From Coraliomargarita sinensis (GTDB taxonomy: Bacteria; Verrucomicrobiota; Verrucomicrobiia; Opitutales; Coraliomargaritaceae): 64,000 bases of DNA. Below the pieces are notes generated by a model. The model was not told the DNA's origin, made no database searches, and was given only the letters and a program-made list of their open reading frames with translations. Positions 27,081 through 36,887 of this stretch are shown one piece after another. Where the stretch lies: NCBI RefSeq assembly GCF_003185655.1, contig NZ_QHJQ01000008.1:120619-184618 (forward strand). Reading direction: 5' to 3'. Position 1 is the stretch's first letter; every line of letters begins with the position of its first letter. Made by a program: the position numbers and the translations under genes.

Positions 27081-30014
27081 CTAGAATCGACTGTTTGAAG
27101 CGTTCAGCGACTCTGTCAGGAATTGTTTTATTTCGTAGTCGAGGAAGAAGAGGCTGCCCGCTGTTTGATAATCTTTACTGCTACGCCAGTTATCAAAGTT
27201 TTGAGTGCCGCTCTCCTCTATCATCCTTGCAGAAGCTTTCAGGGGATATACTTGCTCGCTCCGCTCCGGCATGATTGGGAGCACGGACTCGAGAGTGCCC
27301 CAGAGTTGTCCGGTTTGAGCAATGGTTAGACCTCCGAGCGAGCCCAGTGTTCGGCTGGGAGCTATTTCGAGCATCGCTTTCGTCGCTTTCAAGCCGAGTG
27401 CATGGTCGCTCGTTCTAGCGGCTAGGTTTCTGAGGTGAGACCAGGCATTGTAGTATAAAGGGTCGAGCTCGACGGCTTTTTTGAAATTTTGCACTGCATC
27501 CTCCGGACGGTTCCTGCTCTCGTTCAGGTACCCCATCAGATAATGCAAGCTGGCTTGCTCCGGCCGTTTAGCCAACATTCGGGTAAAGACTCGCTCAGCA
27601 ACTGTCTCTGCACGTTCACCTTCAAAAGCTCCTTCGCAACCGAAGCAGTGGCTCTCGATGCGACCGAACTGGTCGGGCATGAGAGTGTAAGCTGCTTCGA
27701 AATGCTTTTCGGCGTCAGCATGTTGCCCGGCCGCCTCCAATTCGACTGCAGCACGGAAACGGACGCAATAAGCATCCGCAAAGAGGGCAAGCGATTCCTG
27801 GTAAAGGCGCAGCGCATCAAGGTGCAGGCCAGCCGTGCGATACTCGTCAGCGATTTCACTGAGATCAACGGCTGCGACGACGTTTTCAAAGACTTCGGCT
27901 TCCTCGTTATTCCGCGCTTTGAGGATGTCCGCCAATACTGCGTAGGCCCGCAGTCGGTTATTGGCGTTCATTTCTCCATCGCTGGGATCAATCGAGATGG
28001 CCTGGCGAGCCATCTCTTCGGCCGCCTCAAGCTCTCCGCTGTCCTTAAGTAATACGGCCTGCCAGATCAGAGGACGTTCTTCAAAAGGAGCTTCCTTGGC
28101 TAATTCCCGAAAAAAATCGCCGGCAGCAGCACCTTCTATTTCGATCAATGCCTTGTAAGCCGAATCGGCGGAATTATTTTCGTAACGCAAGTAGTCCCGC
28201 AGGATGGACCTTGCTTCGTGCGACCTGCCAATGGCATGCAAAGAGACTGCGGCATCGACTTCAAAAATTTGATCTCGATTGTAAATCGAGACATTCTTGA
28301 GGTCTTTAGCACGCCAGCCAATTGCGTGATCGAGAAGGTGAACCGCATCCTGGTGTTGTCCGTTCTTTGTATAGAGCCCAGTTAATAGTGCGAGTGTCTG
28401 CACGATATTAACTCTACCTTGCTCTAAGGTATTTCGAGTTACGCCGTGGAGTGCACTCTTCAGCTGATTATATGCCGCCAGATCATCTCCCTTTTGTGAG
28501 TAGTAAGTCGCTAATTCGCCTACAAGCGATTGGCGCTGGTAATTTTCCAGAGTGTCCAGCGCTTCCTTTTGAAGTTCAATGATCGCTCCGGCCAGCTCTG
28601 GCTCTTCAATAAGGTCCATCGCACGTGCATATTTAATTAAAGAACTCGTCTGGTTTTTGCTTTTAAGAAGCTCCAGGAATCTATCCGATTCCGTCAGTAT
28701 CGATTGAACTGCAGCGGATGCTTCCCTGTGAAGGCCAAGCGATAACAATCTATCCCATTCCAGTTTTCTGTAGGCGATTTCTTTAACGCTTCCGGAAGAA
28801 GCTTTCTCCAGCTTTCTTATCCGGGCCAGCAGAGGGTCATTTTTTCCCGCCTCGAGCGGCATCGCACTTTGCAGAATTTCAAGCAACTCGGGGCTTTCGC
28901 CGACTTCAAGCAGTCGCACTGCGATCGCTTGCAATGTTTCGCTCGGGTAGTTTCGACTTTGGTAACCAAAGATACTTTTAATAAAGTTTCCGGCCTGTTT
29001 GCTGTCGGCAGCTGCAAAGGCTTCCCACTGCTTCCAGGCTTCTTCAACGTCCCGGGATTTTAGGGCATTTGAAATTCTGATTCTGTAGGACTGCTCTGTT
29101 GCCGGTAAATCTTCGCGCTTATCGTTGTAATAGGCGATGTCATCACTGTAGGTCGGGCTGCTCTCATCCAGATAGTCGAGAAATCCTTCATTGGGCACCA
29201 TGTCATGTGCGCGGATGTAGGCGTAGACCGGAGAAACCATATTTCGGGGCAAGCGATGTGGGCGGAGGTTATCACCGAGAGCATTGACCAGGCGCGCGAT
29301 CTGTGCATCCAGAGCTTTACCTTTGTACAGTTGGGTCAGGTCGGGGACTTCGCTGTAGTAGCGGTTTGGGTTTTGCTCGATATGATGAATGATTTCCGCG
29401 TAAGCTTTACGTTGCAGCTGTGGCATCGAGCTCTCTTTGACAGCTAATTCGTAGATGGGTAATAAACGCTGATAGCCCATGCTCCCGGAGCTGTTGCTCA
29501 GGCCAATCAAAGCACCCGTAATACCTTTATTTGCAGCTTTTCCGTTGGGCTCGTTTTCTTGCTCCGTGGTCGGCAGCATTTGAATTGCTGTTGCTTCGTC
29601 CCCCTGTAGCAGAGCGATAAGGAATTTGAGCCCTTCTGTTTTTGAGCCAGTGTAAGCGCCGTCATCATCATTAAGCAGCTTGTTTAATATTGGCCATTCA
29701 CGCTTTTTCGGGAAATAGCGACCAATTTCCTCAATTTGCCGTGCAAACCTTTCACGTTCTTCCCAATCACTTGTTCTGGAGAGACTGCGAGCCCAAGTGA
29801 TATAGGTGTCCAGCCAAAGCTTTACCCGCGCCTCCGTACCTTCAACCTCCTTGACCCGTTTCAGGTAAATCTCAGCCGGATTGATGCGTTTAACCTGATT
29901 ACTTTTCTCATCAAGTAACTGGTCTGTTATATACTGGGCTTCCGGCAGTTCTATTGCGGGCGACGAAGCGACGCCGATGACGAGGGAGAGTAAAATTAGT
30001 TTGGGTTGAAGCAT
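27081..30014 (-). CDS. Large exported TPR-repeat protein
   Basis: A 977-residue protein with a signal peptide (MLQPKLILLSLVIGVASSPA). Most of the rest is alpha-solenoid. Clear TPR units appear in the second half, for example ALDTLENYQRQSLVGELATY, PLIWQAVLLKDSGELEAAEE, ALRLYQESLALFADAYCVRF and AEKHFEAAYTLMPDQFGRIE. Such proteins scaffold periplasmic or surface complexes. It stands alone between a methyltransferase (convergent) and radC (same strand). Its partner is unknown, and the gene is somewhat more A/T-rich than its neighbours. Confidence 0.8.
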   Translation of the reverse strand: MLQPKLILLSLVIGVASSPAIELPEAQYITDQLLDEKSNQVKRINPAEIYLKRVKEVEGTEARVKLWLDTYITWARSLSRTSDWEERERFARQIEEIGRYFPKKREWPILNKLLNDDDGAYTGSKTEGLKFLIALLQGDEATAIQMLPTTEQENEPNGKAANKGITGALIGLSNSSGSMGYQRLLPIYELAVKESSMPQLQRKAYAEIIHHIEQNPNRYYSEVPDLTQLYKGKALDAQIARLVNALGDNLRPHRLPRNMVSPVYAYIRAHDMVPNEGFLDYLDESSPTYSDDIAYYNDKREDLPATEQSYRIRISNALKSRDVEEAWKQWEAFAAADSKQAGNFIKSIFGYQSRNYPSETLQAIAVRLLEVGESPELLEILQSAMPLEAGKNDPLLARIRKLEKASSGSVKEIAYRKLEWDRLLSLGLHREASAAVQSILTESDRFLELLKSKNQTSSLIKYARAMDLIEEPELAGAIIELQKEALDTLENYQRQSLVGELATYYSQKGDDLAAYNQLKSALHGVTRNTLEQGRVNIVQTLALLTGLYTKNGQHQDAVHLLDHAIGWRAKDLKNVSIYNRDQIFEVDAAVSLHAIGRSHEARSILRDYLRYENNSADSAYKALIEIEGAAAGDFFRELAKEAPFEERPLIWQAVLLKDSGELEAAEEMARQAISIDPSDGEMNANNRLRAYAVLADILKARNNEEAEVFENVVAAVDLSEIADEYRTAGLHLDALRLYQESLALFADAYCVRFRAAVELEAAGQHADAEKHFEAAYTLMPDQFGRIESHCFGCEGAFEGERAETVAERVFTRMLAKRPEQASLHYLMGYLNESRNRPEDAVQNFKKAVELDPLYYNAWSHLRNLAARTSDHALGLKATKAMLEIAPSRTLGSLGGLTIAQTGQLWGTLESVLPIMPERSEQVYPLKASARMIEESGTQNFDNWRSSKDYQTAGSLFFLDYEIKQFLTESLNASNSRF

Positions 30015-30056
30015 ACCCTGAACATGACGAGCAAAAGTGCATGCGTAAAGGAAACT

Positions 30057-30075
30057 AACTGAGCTTCGCTCAGTT
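30057..30075. other. Short stable hairpin between radC and the TPR gene
   Basis: AACTGAG and CTCAGTT form a seven-pair stem around a CTTCG loop. There is only a weak T-run on either side, so it may be a poor terminator for radC or a repeat remnant. The rest of the 226-bp gap shows nothing else. Confidence 0.35.
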
Positions 30076-30240
30076 TATTGCGTTCGAAAGCCGGTCGTGC
30101 TCGTTACTTATGACCCACGGGTGTACCTGCCTGATCGCTACGCGTCAGTGAAAAGGATTCAACCCATTTAGAGTAAGAGTGGGGCGATTCGTTCATCAGT
30201 ACACCCTGGACAGCAGGTGAAAGCAGACTTTTCAACATCG

Positions 30241-30966
30241 CTACACCAAGCCGGCATCGTTGAAGCTGTAGTAGCCGAGTCGATTGGGGTCCCTGGATGC
30301 CTCGCCCACGATAATGTGGTCGATCAGGTCGATGCCGATGACTTTGGCCGCTTCGCGAAGCTGGCGGGTCACATGGATGTCGGCCCGGCTGGGAGCGGGG
30401 TCGCCGCTGGGATGGTTGTGTACCGCGATGATCGCAGTGGCGCTGAGCTTGATGGCCTCGCGGAAAACTTCGCGGGCATGGACGAGGCTGTTGGTGGCGG
30501 TGCCTTTGGTGGCCTCCACCCGGCGGAGCAGGCGGTTTTTGCGGTCGAGGCAGAGTACCCAGAAGTGCTCGACTTCGACGCCGGCCACCAGCGGGCGGAA
30601 ATAGCGCGCGACCACTTCAGGTGTGTCGAAGGTAGTGATTTCGGATGAGTCCTGCTCCTCCAATATGCGTTTAGCGAACTGCATAATGGCCAACAACTGC
30701 AGCGCCTTCACCTTTCCAATCCCCCGGATCTGCATAAAGTCTTCTGCCGACCAACGGAGGAGGGCGGCCAGCGATCCTGCTTGATCCAGAAGTTTGCCGC
30801 ACATAGTGACCACATCCACCCCTTTCGGCCCGCTGCGGAGAATCATGGCCAACAGCTCGCGGTCACTCAGCGCAGAAGCTCCCAGTCGTTCCAGTCGCTC
30901 CTGCGGGCGCTCGCTGGCCACCATGTCGCGCATGCGCCGCTGAGCAGGGTAGGTTAAATTGACCAT
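30241..30966 (-). CDS. radC: RadC family JAMM/DUF2466 protein
   Basis: A 241-residue protein. An N-terminal UPF0758 helical part (ERLERLGASALSDRELLAMI, with a helix-hairpin-helix-like IRGIGKVKALQL) is followed by a JAMM metalloprotease-like domain: VFREAI provides the Glu and HNHPSGDPAPSRAD (H183, H185, S193, D196) the metal site. The cellular role is uncertain; the early link to DNA repair has not held up, and a role in natural transformation or recombination is debated. It is a single gene, full length for the family. Confidence 0.93.
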   Translation of the reverse strand: MVNLTYPAQRRMRDMVASERPQERLERLGASALSDRELLAMILRSGPKGVDVVTMCGKLLDQAGSLAALLRWSAEDFMQIRGIGKVKALQLLAIMQFAKRILEEQDSSEITTFDTPEVVARYFRPLVAGVEVEHFWVLCLDRKNRLLRRVEATKGTATNSLVHAREVFREAIKLSATAIIAVHNHPSGDPAPSRADIHVTRQLREAAKVIGIDLIDHIIVGEASRDPNRLGYYSFNDAGLV

Positions 30967-31129
30967 AAGTGAACTTTAGAGCACTATATGGGCTCGACAA
31001 GTTAATTTTTAATGGAATTTAATGGATATTTTCTGTGCCCAACGGCATTTCTGGATCAACTTGCTTCCGAAGTTATAATACAGGGCAATTTAAGCTGCTA
31101 TCTACTCAAGCAAGGAGATCCTAGGCTTT

Positions 31130-31822
31130 ATGGACATTATCGTAATTATTGCCTTGTTGGCAGTTCCGGCTGTTTTTGCGGTTATTGTGGGCTCTGTCCT
31201 CCTGATACAAGCCTTTCGACGACCAAAACTTCTGCCCGAAGAAGTGGCACTGGCGTGTGCCTGGGTTTTCATGGTAGGCAGCTTGGTCTGGTTGGGAGCT
31301 TTTCTGAGCAATTCGATACTGCTTGGCTTTGGTAAGCCTTGGACATGGCTGGCGGCAGCGCATTTTGCTTTTGCCGGGTTTGGTGCGATAACTGTTACGT
31401 CACTTTCATGCCGACTTGTCGCTCAGCCTTTTTGGCTAAAGGTGATTCGCTCTATTCTTTTTTTGCATCCACTGGCCTATCTAGTGACTGCGGCAGGCAT
31501 TTTGGGTTATCCTTATTGTGATGAATTGGGTGCAATGTGCTACGAGACGATCTTTATTCTACAATTGCTTGCGGTCTTGCTGGGTAGTTCTGATTGCGTG
31601 ATAACTGGTCCGGGTGCACTGCTGGTTTTGTCATTGTCTGTTCCCGTTGTAACGCTCATTCCCGCCCTGGCATGGGCATTTGAGAATCCACTTTTAGATC
31701 TCGGCGAAATGGTGCGCTATCACGGGATGACCAACGCAATCGGTCACGTTGGGTTAGGGCTTTTGGCACTTTCTATGATCAGGCCTAAGTCGCACTCTCC
31801 CGTTTGCCATGGCCTTGGTTGA
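31130..31822 (+). CDS. YndJ-like integral membrane protein
   Basis: A 230-residue protein with about seven hydrophobic helices (first IIVIIALLAVPAVFAVIVGS). The C-terminal motif MVRYHGMTNAIGHVGLGLLAL matches the conserved HG-xx-NA-x-G sequence of YndJ proteins (PF14158), whose function is unknown. A good AAGGAG ribosome site lies at 31112-31117. The next gene starts 24 bp after its stop, so they look co-transcribed. Confidence 0.6.
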   Translation: MDIIVIIALLAVPAVFAVIVGSVLLIQAFRRPKLLPEEVALACAWVFMVGSLVWLGAFLSNSILLGFGKPWTWLAAAHFAFAGFGAITVTSLSCRLVAQPFWLKVIRSILFLHPLAYLVTAAGILGYPYCDELGAMCYETIFILQLLAVLLGSSDCVITGPGALLVLSLSVPVVTLIPALAWAFENPLLDLGEMVRYHGMTNAIGHVGLGLLALSMIRPKSHSPVCHGLG

Positions 31823-31845
31823 TTCATTTTAACAATGATTACTAA

Positions 31846-32547
31846 ATGAAGATTTTCAGTTATCATTTGGCGCAGGTAAGTCCGGCATTTACCCTCCGAT
31901 CATTTTTTGCTCCTCCCAGCGTGAAACAAGTTTCGGGTCTATGCCATATGGAGTGCATGGCTCCCATGATGCTGGGTGCCCCCATTGTTTCTCCAGAACG
32001 CTTACAGCTTCGTAAACTTGCTGTTTTCGCCGCTTGGGAGGATGAGTCTGCACTAGACCAATTCTTAGGGCAGGAGAAGCTGGGCAAGGCCCTCTCTGCG
32101 GGCTGGCATTTACGTCTTTCTCTCATCCGGCGATGGGGTAGTTTTCCGGAGTTTGATGATTTTCCAGAGAATGAAAGTGCCCAAGATTCAGCGAGTCCTG
32201 TCGTTGCGGTAACAATCGCTCGGTTGAAATTACCGGAGGTCTTTCGTTTTATTCGTTGGGGACGGCCTGTTGAAGAACTGGTAAGGGATCATCCGGGCAC
32301 AACGCTCGCGCTTGCATCTATGCGCATGCCCAGAACTTTTAGCACATTTACGGTTTGGAGGTCTGAAAAGGAAATGACTAATATGGTTCACGGTCATAGT
32401 ACGGTATCAGGTGGGGAACGTCATGCTGCAGCTATGGCGGAGCGTAATCGGAAGGATTTTCATCATTATTTCACGACACTTCGTTTTCATGCGCTTTCAG
32501 AGCATGGCGAATGGGATGGCCGTAGGCACATTGTTCCCGAAAGCTAG
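31846..32547 (+). CDS. CrtA-like (spheroidene monooxygenase-type) ferredoxin-fold protein
   Basis: A 233-residue protein with two similar halves. The second half (VVAVTIARLKLPEVFRFIRW, then FSTFTVWRSEKEM and ERNRKDFHHYFTTLRF) lines up with the conserved parts of CrtA, a monooxygenase of carotenoid synthesis built on the dimeric alpha-beta-barrel fold. No carotenoid genes are present in the window, so a different substrate is likely. It lies 24 bp after the YndJ-like gene. Function is inferred from fold similarity only. Confidence 0.5.
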   Translation: MKIFSYHLAQVSPAFTLRSFFAPPSVKQVSGLCHMECMAPMMLGAPIVSPERLQLRKLAVFAAWEDESALDQFLGQEKLGKALSAGWHLRLSLIRRWGSFPEFDDFPENESAQDSASPVVAVTIARLKLPEVFRFIRWGRPVEELVRDHPGTTLALASMRMPRTFSTFTVWRSEKEMTNMVHGHSTVSGGERHAAAMAERNRKDFHHYFTTLRFHALSEHGEWDGRRHIVPES

Positions 32548-32631
32548 GGGGCAAAGATAAATGTTGTGATTATCCTGCATGCTGGTGGGCTTTCTATTTC
32601 AGCGGACTATCACGCACAGCCATAAATTATT

Positions 32632-33765
32632 GTGAAATTTCAACCTGCAAAACCCAGCCTCTTTGGCGAGACTCTCGAGTCCTTGACCGAGCGGGCCGTC
32701 GCGGACGGCTACAAGGCTTTCCGGGCCAAGCAAGTGATGGAGTGGCTCTACAAGAAACGGGTAGATGACTGGGAGGCCATGACAAATTTGCCCAAGGATT
32801 TTCGGGCTTGGCTGGCGGACAACTATATTATTTATCCGGCCCGGCCGGTTTTGGACAAACGCTCCGACGACGTCACCCAGAAGATGCTGATGGAACTGGG
32901 GGACAAATCCCTGATCGAGACCGTACTGATTCGGGCCCCGCAAAAAGGGGTCGGGCAGGAGGACTCCCGCAAGACGGTCTGTGTTTCGATCCAGGTGGGC
33001 TGTGCCTATGGCTGCAAGTTCTGCGCTTCCGGCCTGGCGGGGTTCCGCCGCAATTTGATGGCGGCCGAGGTGGTGGCCCAGCTCATGCATATTTGCCGAC
33101 GGGAGGACGCCCACACCGAGCGGGCCCGGGAGGAAATCGCATCCTTCGATAATATCGTCTTTATGGGGATGGGCGAACCCCTCGCGAACTACGAAACCTT
33201 GGTCCGCACCATCCGGATCCTTAATGCCGACTGGGGGCTTAACTTCGGGGCACGCCGGATTACCGTTTCCACGTCCGGTCTGGCGCCGCAGATTGAAAAG
33301 CTGGCGGAAGAGGGCGTCGCGGTGCGTTTGGCAATTTCCCTTCACGGTGCGACCAACGAAGTGCGGGATCAGATCATGCCGGTCAACAAACGGTATCCGT
33401 TGGAAAAACTCTTACCGGCGGTGAAAGCCTTTCAGCAGAAACATGGGCGTATGCTCACGCTGGAGTTCATTTTAATCGAAGAGGTGAACGATTCACTTGA
33501 GCAGGCGCGTGAGCTGGCCAAAATCGCCCGCGACCTGCATGCCCACGTGAACTGTATTCCTTACAATACGGTCGAGGGTCTGCCCTGGAAGCGGCCCTCG
33601 ATTCGACGCCAGGATGCCTTTGTCGACGTTCTCCGCAAGGCGAGGGTCTCGGTCACGATACGCCGGGAAAAGGGGCACGATATCAATGCGGCCTGCGGCC
33701 AACTCCGGCTGAAGACGGAAGAAGCGCTCTCCGCCGAAGGTTATACCACTTCTAAAAAATCCTGA
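32632..33765 (+). CDS. rlmN: Dual-specificity 23S rRNA A2503 / tRNA A37 C2-methyltransferase
   Basis: A 377-residue radical-SAM enzyme. CAYGCKFC (C124, C128, C131) binds the 4Fe-4S cluster, and C355 in NAACGQLR is the methyl-carrying cysteine, the same spacing from the C-terminus as in E. coli. RlmN methylates C2 of A2503 in 23S rRNA and of A37 in some tRNAs, improving translational accuracy. The start is GTG at 32632; no better upstream start exists. It stands apart from the preceding pair by 84 bp. Confidence 0.96.
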   Translation: MKFQPAKPSLFGETLESLTERAVADGYKAFRAKQVMEWLYKKRVDDWEAMTNLPKDFRAWLADNYIIYPARPVLDKRSDDVTQKMLMELGDKSLIETVLIRAPQKGVGQEDSRKTVCVSIQVGCAYGCKFCASGLAGFRRNLMAAEVVAQLMHICRREDAHTERAREEIASFDNIVFMGMGEPLANYETLVRTIRILNADWGLNFGARRITVSTSGLAPQIEKLAEEGVAVRLAISLHGATNEVRDQIMPVNKRYPLEKLLPAVKAFQQKHGRMLTLEFILIEEVNDSLEQARELAKIARDLHAHVNCIPYNTVEGLPWKRPSIRRQDAFVDVLRKARVSVTIRREKGHDINAACGQLRLKTEEALSAEGYTTSKKS

Positions 33766-33800
33766 TCTTTATGCCGAGCTCACTTGGTTTTAAGGATGCG

Positions 33801-33887
33801 TGCGAATTTTGAGTTCGCAGCGTTGCCCGGGCAGTCATGCGCTTAGGCGCACTCCTGCCCGGCCGCCTTGCGCTGCTCCAAAATCGC
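33801..33887. repeat. Long imperfect palindrome (REP/BIME-like)
   Basis: Two arms of about 34 bp (33801-33834 and 33854-33887; cores GCCCGGGCAG and CTGCCCGG, outer AATTTTGAG and CTCCAAAAT) enclose a second hairpin TGCGC-TTAG-GCGCA. No T-run follows. At 33906-33927 the TTTTAGAAGTGGTATTAG motif follows, as in the repeat at 6639-6658. Confidence 0.55.
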
Positions 33888-33957
33888 ACAGCACAAAAAG
33901 CTCAGTATTTTTTAGAAGTGGTATTAGGCGGGAATTTACGAGGCGGCCTGCCCTTAG

Positions 33958-35598
33958 CTAGTGGGCAAATGCCAGCATGTTATCCAGAGTCTCCTCACCT
34001 TCGCTGTAGGCCAGAGCGTTACGGTTGATATCAGTGGTTCTTTTGAGTAAGTCGAAATAGGGGGTCCCGCTATAGGCTTGGATTTGATTGGGCTCCGGCT
34101 TGTCACTGTTTCCTGTCCAGTAGAGGCAAATCAATGCCAGGGCGCTGCGCTCGCTGACTTGTTTCCACAGTTCGATTGCCTTCTCCGTCTCCCTAAGTTT
34201 GAAAAGGTAGAGCGCTTCGATGGCCCGGGTGTTGGGGGCGTCGTAGTTGGCTTGTCGGGCCGCTTCGAGGTGGAGCATGGCGGTTTCTCTGGATATGGGT
34301 GACGGGCTTGGCGAAAGAGCCCAATCCCTGAATTCGGCGTGAAGGATGACGCTGCGCATGTCCTCTCTCTCCGGATTGAGTGCGAGGGTTTTTTCGGCCC
34401 ATTCCGCAGCGCTTTGGTTGCGCTCAAGGGCCAGGTTGGCTTCTGCCAAATAGGTGTAATCCGCTTCCCAGTTCGAGGGATCACGGGCATCGTAGAAGTC
34501 GGAGTAGCATAGCCCGGCGACTAGTAGCAGCCCTAGGATGATCTTGCGCTGTGTTAGTTTGCCGGCATGTCTCCAGACATGCGGCATCATGCTGATGCCG
34601 CCGGCAAAGATCGCCAGGATGGGGTAGAGCAGAGCGCGGGTTTGGCTGCCGGTATCGCCGATTGCATAGCTCAATGCGAAGGTGCCCAGGCAAACTAGAA
34701 GTACGGCAATACTGTTGCCCTTGTGTCCATTCTTCACCCGGATATAAGCACCGGCTACCGCCAGGATAAAAATCAGGCCCCAGTGGATCGGATTAAGAAA
34801 GAGAAATAAGTTGAGCTGTCGATGCAGCCCGTAGCTTTTTCCGTCGTAGGCTTCGTGGTTGTTGAACACTTCGTAAATACCGCGGCCAATTGACGCGGCA
34901 TTGTTTCCTTCGATGCCAGGAAACTGTAGGCTGAAAGCGGTGTAAAAGAGCAGGCCCATGACCGGGAAAACCAAAGCTGCCCCCAAATGATAGGCCCGCC
35001 TCCGGTTGGGATAGAGCCAGGCCGTGGCGGGCCAAATCAGCGCGAACAAAAGCATGCTTCTTTCCAGGGCGATCACGAGGCAGACGAGCAAGCCGATGAT
35101 CAGGCTTCGCTGGGGCGAGGGATGTCTCAACCATCGAAGTAGGAACGCAAAACCAAGACTGGTAAGAAGAACCGCCAGTAAGGTCGGGCTGACTTCAGCG
35201 GACCAAAAAACCAGCACGGGATTCAGGCCGGTGAGCAAGCCCGCAATCCAGATCGGCCGGTTTCTTTTCCAGTATTGCCCGGTGGCGTGGGCAATGATTG
35301 TTGTTGCGAGGATCAACGCGAGCGCGTTGATGAAGCGCGCCACAAAGACAAGCTCGCTTGCACTGCTGACGAATCGTGCAGGAATGGACAGGAGTAACTC
35401 ATAAACCGTGTTGGAATCGCCCGCGTTGGCGGACCCTTCAGCGAGGCTGAAAGCGTTCTCGATGACTTCAATTTCCTGGGCGGTCGGATAAAGACCCAAG
35501 GGGATATGGCTTAAGTAAGCATACCAGGCGACGATATGGACAGCGGCAATAGCCACGATGAGCCGGAGTTGTCCCGGCAGGATAGTTGGCGTCGCCAT
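33958..35598 (-). CDS. Polytopic GT-C-like (GT39/ArnT type) membrane protein with TPR tail
   Basis: A 546-residue protein. The first 360 residues hold about nine membrane helices with an early periplasmic loop (PLGLYPTAQEIEVIENAFSL) placed where GT-C glycosyltransferases carry the acidic catalytic site, and a conserved block WIAGLLTGLNPVLVFWSAEV. The last 170 residues are soluble TPR-like helices (ANLALERNQSAAEWAEKTLA). It may transfer sugars from a lipid carrier, but the catalytic Asp is not certain. It begins 4 bp after the proA stop, so it belongs to that operon. Confidence 0.6.
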   Translation of the reverse strand: MATPTILPGQLRLIVAIAAVHIVAWYAYLSHIPLGLYPTAQEIEVIENAFSLAEGSANAGDSNTVYELLLSIPARFVSSASELVFVARFINALALILATTIIAHATGQYWKRNRPIWIAGLLTGLNPVLVFWSAEVSPTLLAVLLTSLGFAFLLRWLRHPSPQRSLIIGLLVCLVIALERSMLLFALIWPATAWLYPNRRRAYHLGAALVFPVMGLLFYTAFSLQFPGIEGNNAASIGRGIYEVFNNHEAYDGKSYGLHRQLNLFLFLNPIHWGLIFILAVAGAYIRVKNGHKGNSIAVLLVCLGTFALSYAIGDTGSQTRALLYPILAIFAGGISMMPHVWRHAGKLTQRKIILGLLLVAGLCYSDFYDARDPSNWEADYTYLAEANLALERNQSAAEWAEKTLALNPEREDMRSVILHAEFRDWALSPSPSPISRETAMLHLEAARQANYDAPNTRAIEALYLFKLRETEKAIELWKQVSERSALALICLYWTGNSDKPEPNQIQAYSGTPYFDLLKRTTDINRNALAYSEGEETLDNMLAFAH

Positions 35599-35602
35599 TC
35601 TT

Positions 35603-36874
35603 TTACTTAATTTCTCCTTTCCCGTGAATCACGTATTTGTAGGTGCAGAGTTCATTCAAACCCATGGGGCCACGGGCGTGCAGTCGATCCGTCGAGATAC
35701 CGATCTCCGCACCCAGACCGAACTCAAAACCGTCGGTGAAACGGGTCGAGGCGTTATGGTAAACGGTCGCTGAATCCACGCCATTGAGAAAAAGAGCGAC
35801 CGATTCGGTATTTCTGCTGACAATGGCATCGCTGTGGCCGGAACCGTGGGTGTTGATAAATTGAACTGCCTCGTTCGTGTCTGCCACGACTGTGATCGAA
35901 ATGATCAGGTCGTTGTATTCGGTGAAAAAATCTTCATCGTTCGCATCGGTCAGCGGTAAGCCGCTGGCCAATAGAAGCGCTTTCGCTTTTTCATCCACGC
36001 GCAGTTCAACGCCCTGGTCATGGAGTGCTTTGGCGAGACCGGGTAGAAGTTCTGCGGCATCCTGATGGAGAATTAGGTTTTCCACGGCGTTACATACACT
36101 GGGCCTTTGGCATTTTGCATTGATCAAAATCGACTCCGCCATTTCCGGGTCCGCGCCAGCATCGATATAAAGGGAACATACGCCGGTATAATGTTTAATC
36201 ACCGGAATACGGCTGTTTTCGACTGTGAAGCGTATCAGGTTCTCGCCGCCGCGGGGGATAATGCAGTGAACTGTTTCATCCTGCTTGAGGAGGACACTAA
36301 GAGCCCAGCGGTCCGTGGTCGGGATCAGTTGAACCGCGTCCTCGCAAATGCCAGTTGCTGACAGGCACTCCCGAATGATTTCCGCCAGCTTCATGTTACT
36401 GTGAAAAGCTTCCTTGCCACCACGTAAGATCGAGGCATTGCCGGACTTGAGGCAGAGTACGGCGCAGTCGATGGTGACGTTGGGCCGAGATTCATAGATG
36501 ATCCCGATTACACCCATGGGCACGCGTATTTTCCGCAAATCGAAACCTTTGGGCGGGGCCAAACGTTCGATCTCCGCACCGACCGGGTCGGGGAGGGCGG
36601 CGACTTGACGGACACCCTCAGCCATGGCCTCGATACGCTCGGGGTTGAATGTGAGGCGCTCGATCATCGGCTCGGAGAGTTCCAGAGCCTGTGCCGCTTC
36701 GAGGTCGAGCGCGTTGGCTTCAATGATTGCTCCGCTTTCCTCGACCAGGCGGTCGGCCAGTTGTAACAAGAACCGGTTTTTGGTCTCAGTCGGTAGTGTC
36801 GCCAGTTCCAAAGAGGCTTTGCGGGCGCGTTTCGCGATATCCTCAACGAGATCGGTAATTTGGTCGCTATCCAT
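35603..36874 (-). CDS. proA: Gamma-glutamyl phosphate reductase
   Basis: A 423-residue aldehyde-dehydrogenase-fold enzyme that reduces glutamate 5-phosphate to the semialdehyde with NADPH, the second step of proline synthesis. [20 protein letters not shown] and [16 protein letters not shown] (with the catalytic Cys) are signature regions, and [17 protein letters not shown] lies in the N-terminal part. Length matches the family. The ATG at 36874 has an AGGAG-like site upstream; a longer frame would overlap the kinase gene wholly and is rejected. proB is not adjacent. Confidence 0.95.
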   Translation of the reverse strand: MDSDQITDLVEDIAKRARKASLELATLPTETKNRFLLQLADRLVEESGAIIEANALDLEAAQALELSEPMIERLTFNPERIEAMAEGVRQVAALPDPVGAEIERLAPPKGFDLRKIRVPMGVIGIIYESRPNVTIDCAVLCLKSGNASILRGGKEAFHSNMKLAEIIRECLSATGICEDAVQLIPTTDRWALSVLLKQDETVHCIIPRGGENLIRFTVENSRIPVIKHYTGVCSLYIDAGADPEMAESILINAKCQRPSVCNAVENLILHQDAAELLPGLAKALHDQGVELRVDEKAKALLLASGLPLTDANDEDFFTEYNDLIISITVVADTNEAVQFINTHGSGHSDAIVSRNTESVALFLNGVDSATVYHNASTRFTDGFEFGLGAEIGISTDRLHARGPMGLNELCTYKYVIHGKGEIK

Positions 36875-36887
36875 TTTGTAAGGAGAA

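Noticed and set aside
30217..30648. A 143-codon forward frame over radC
   Set aside because: Antisense to RadC, which has an intact JAMM motif.
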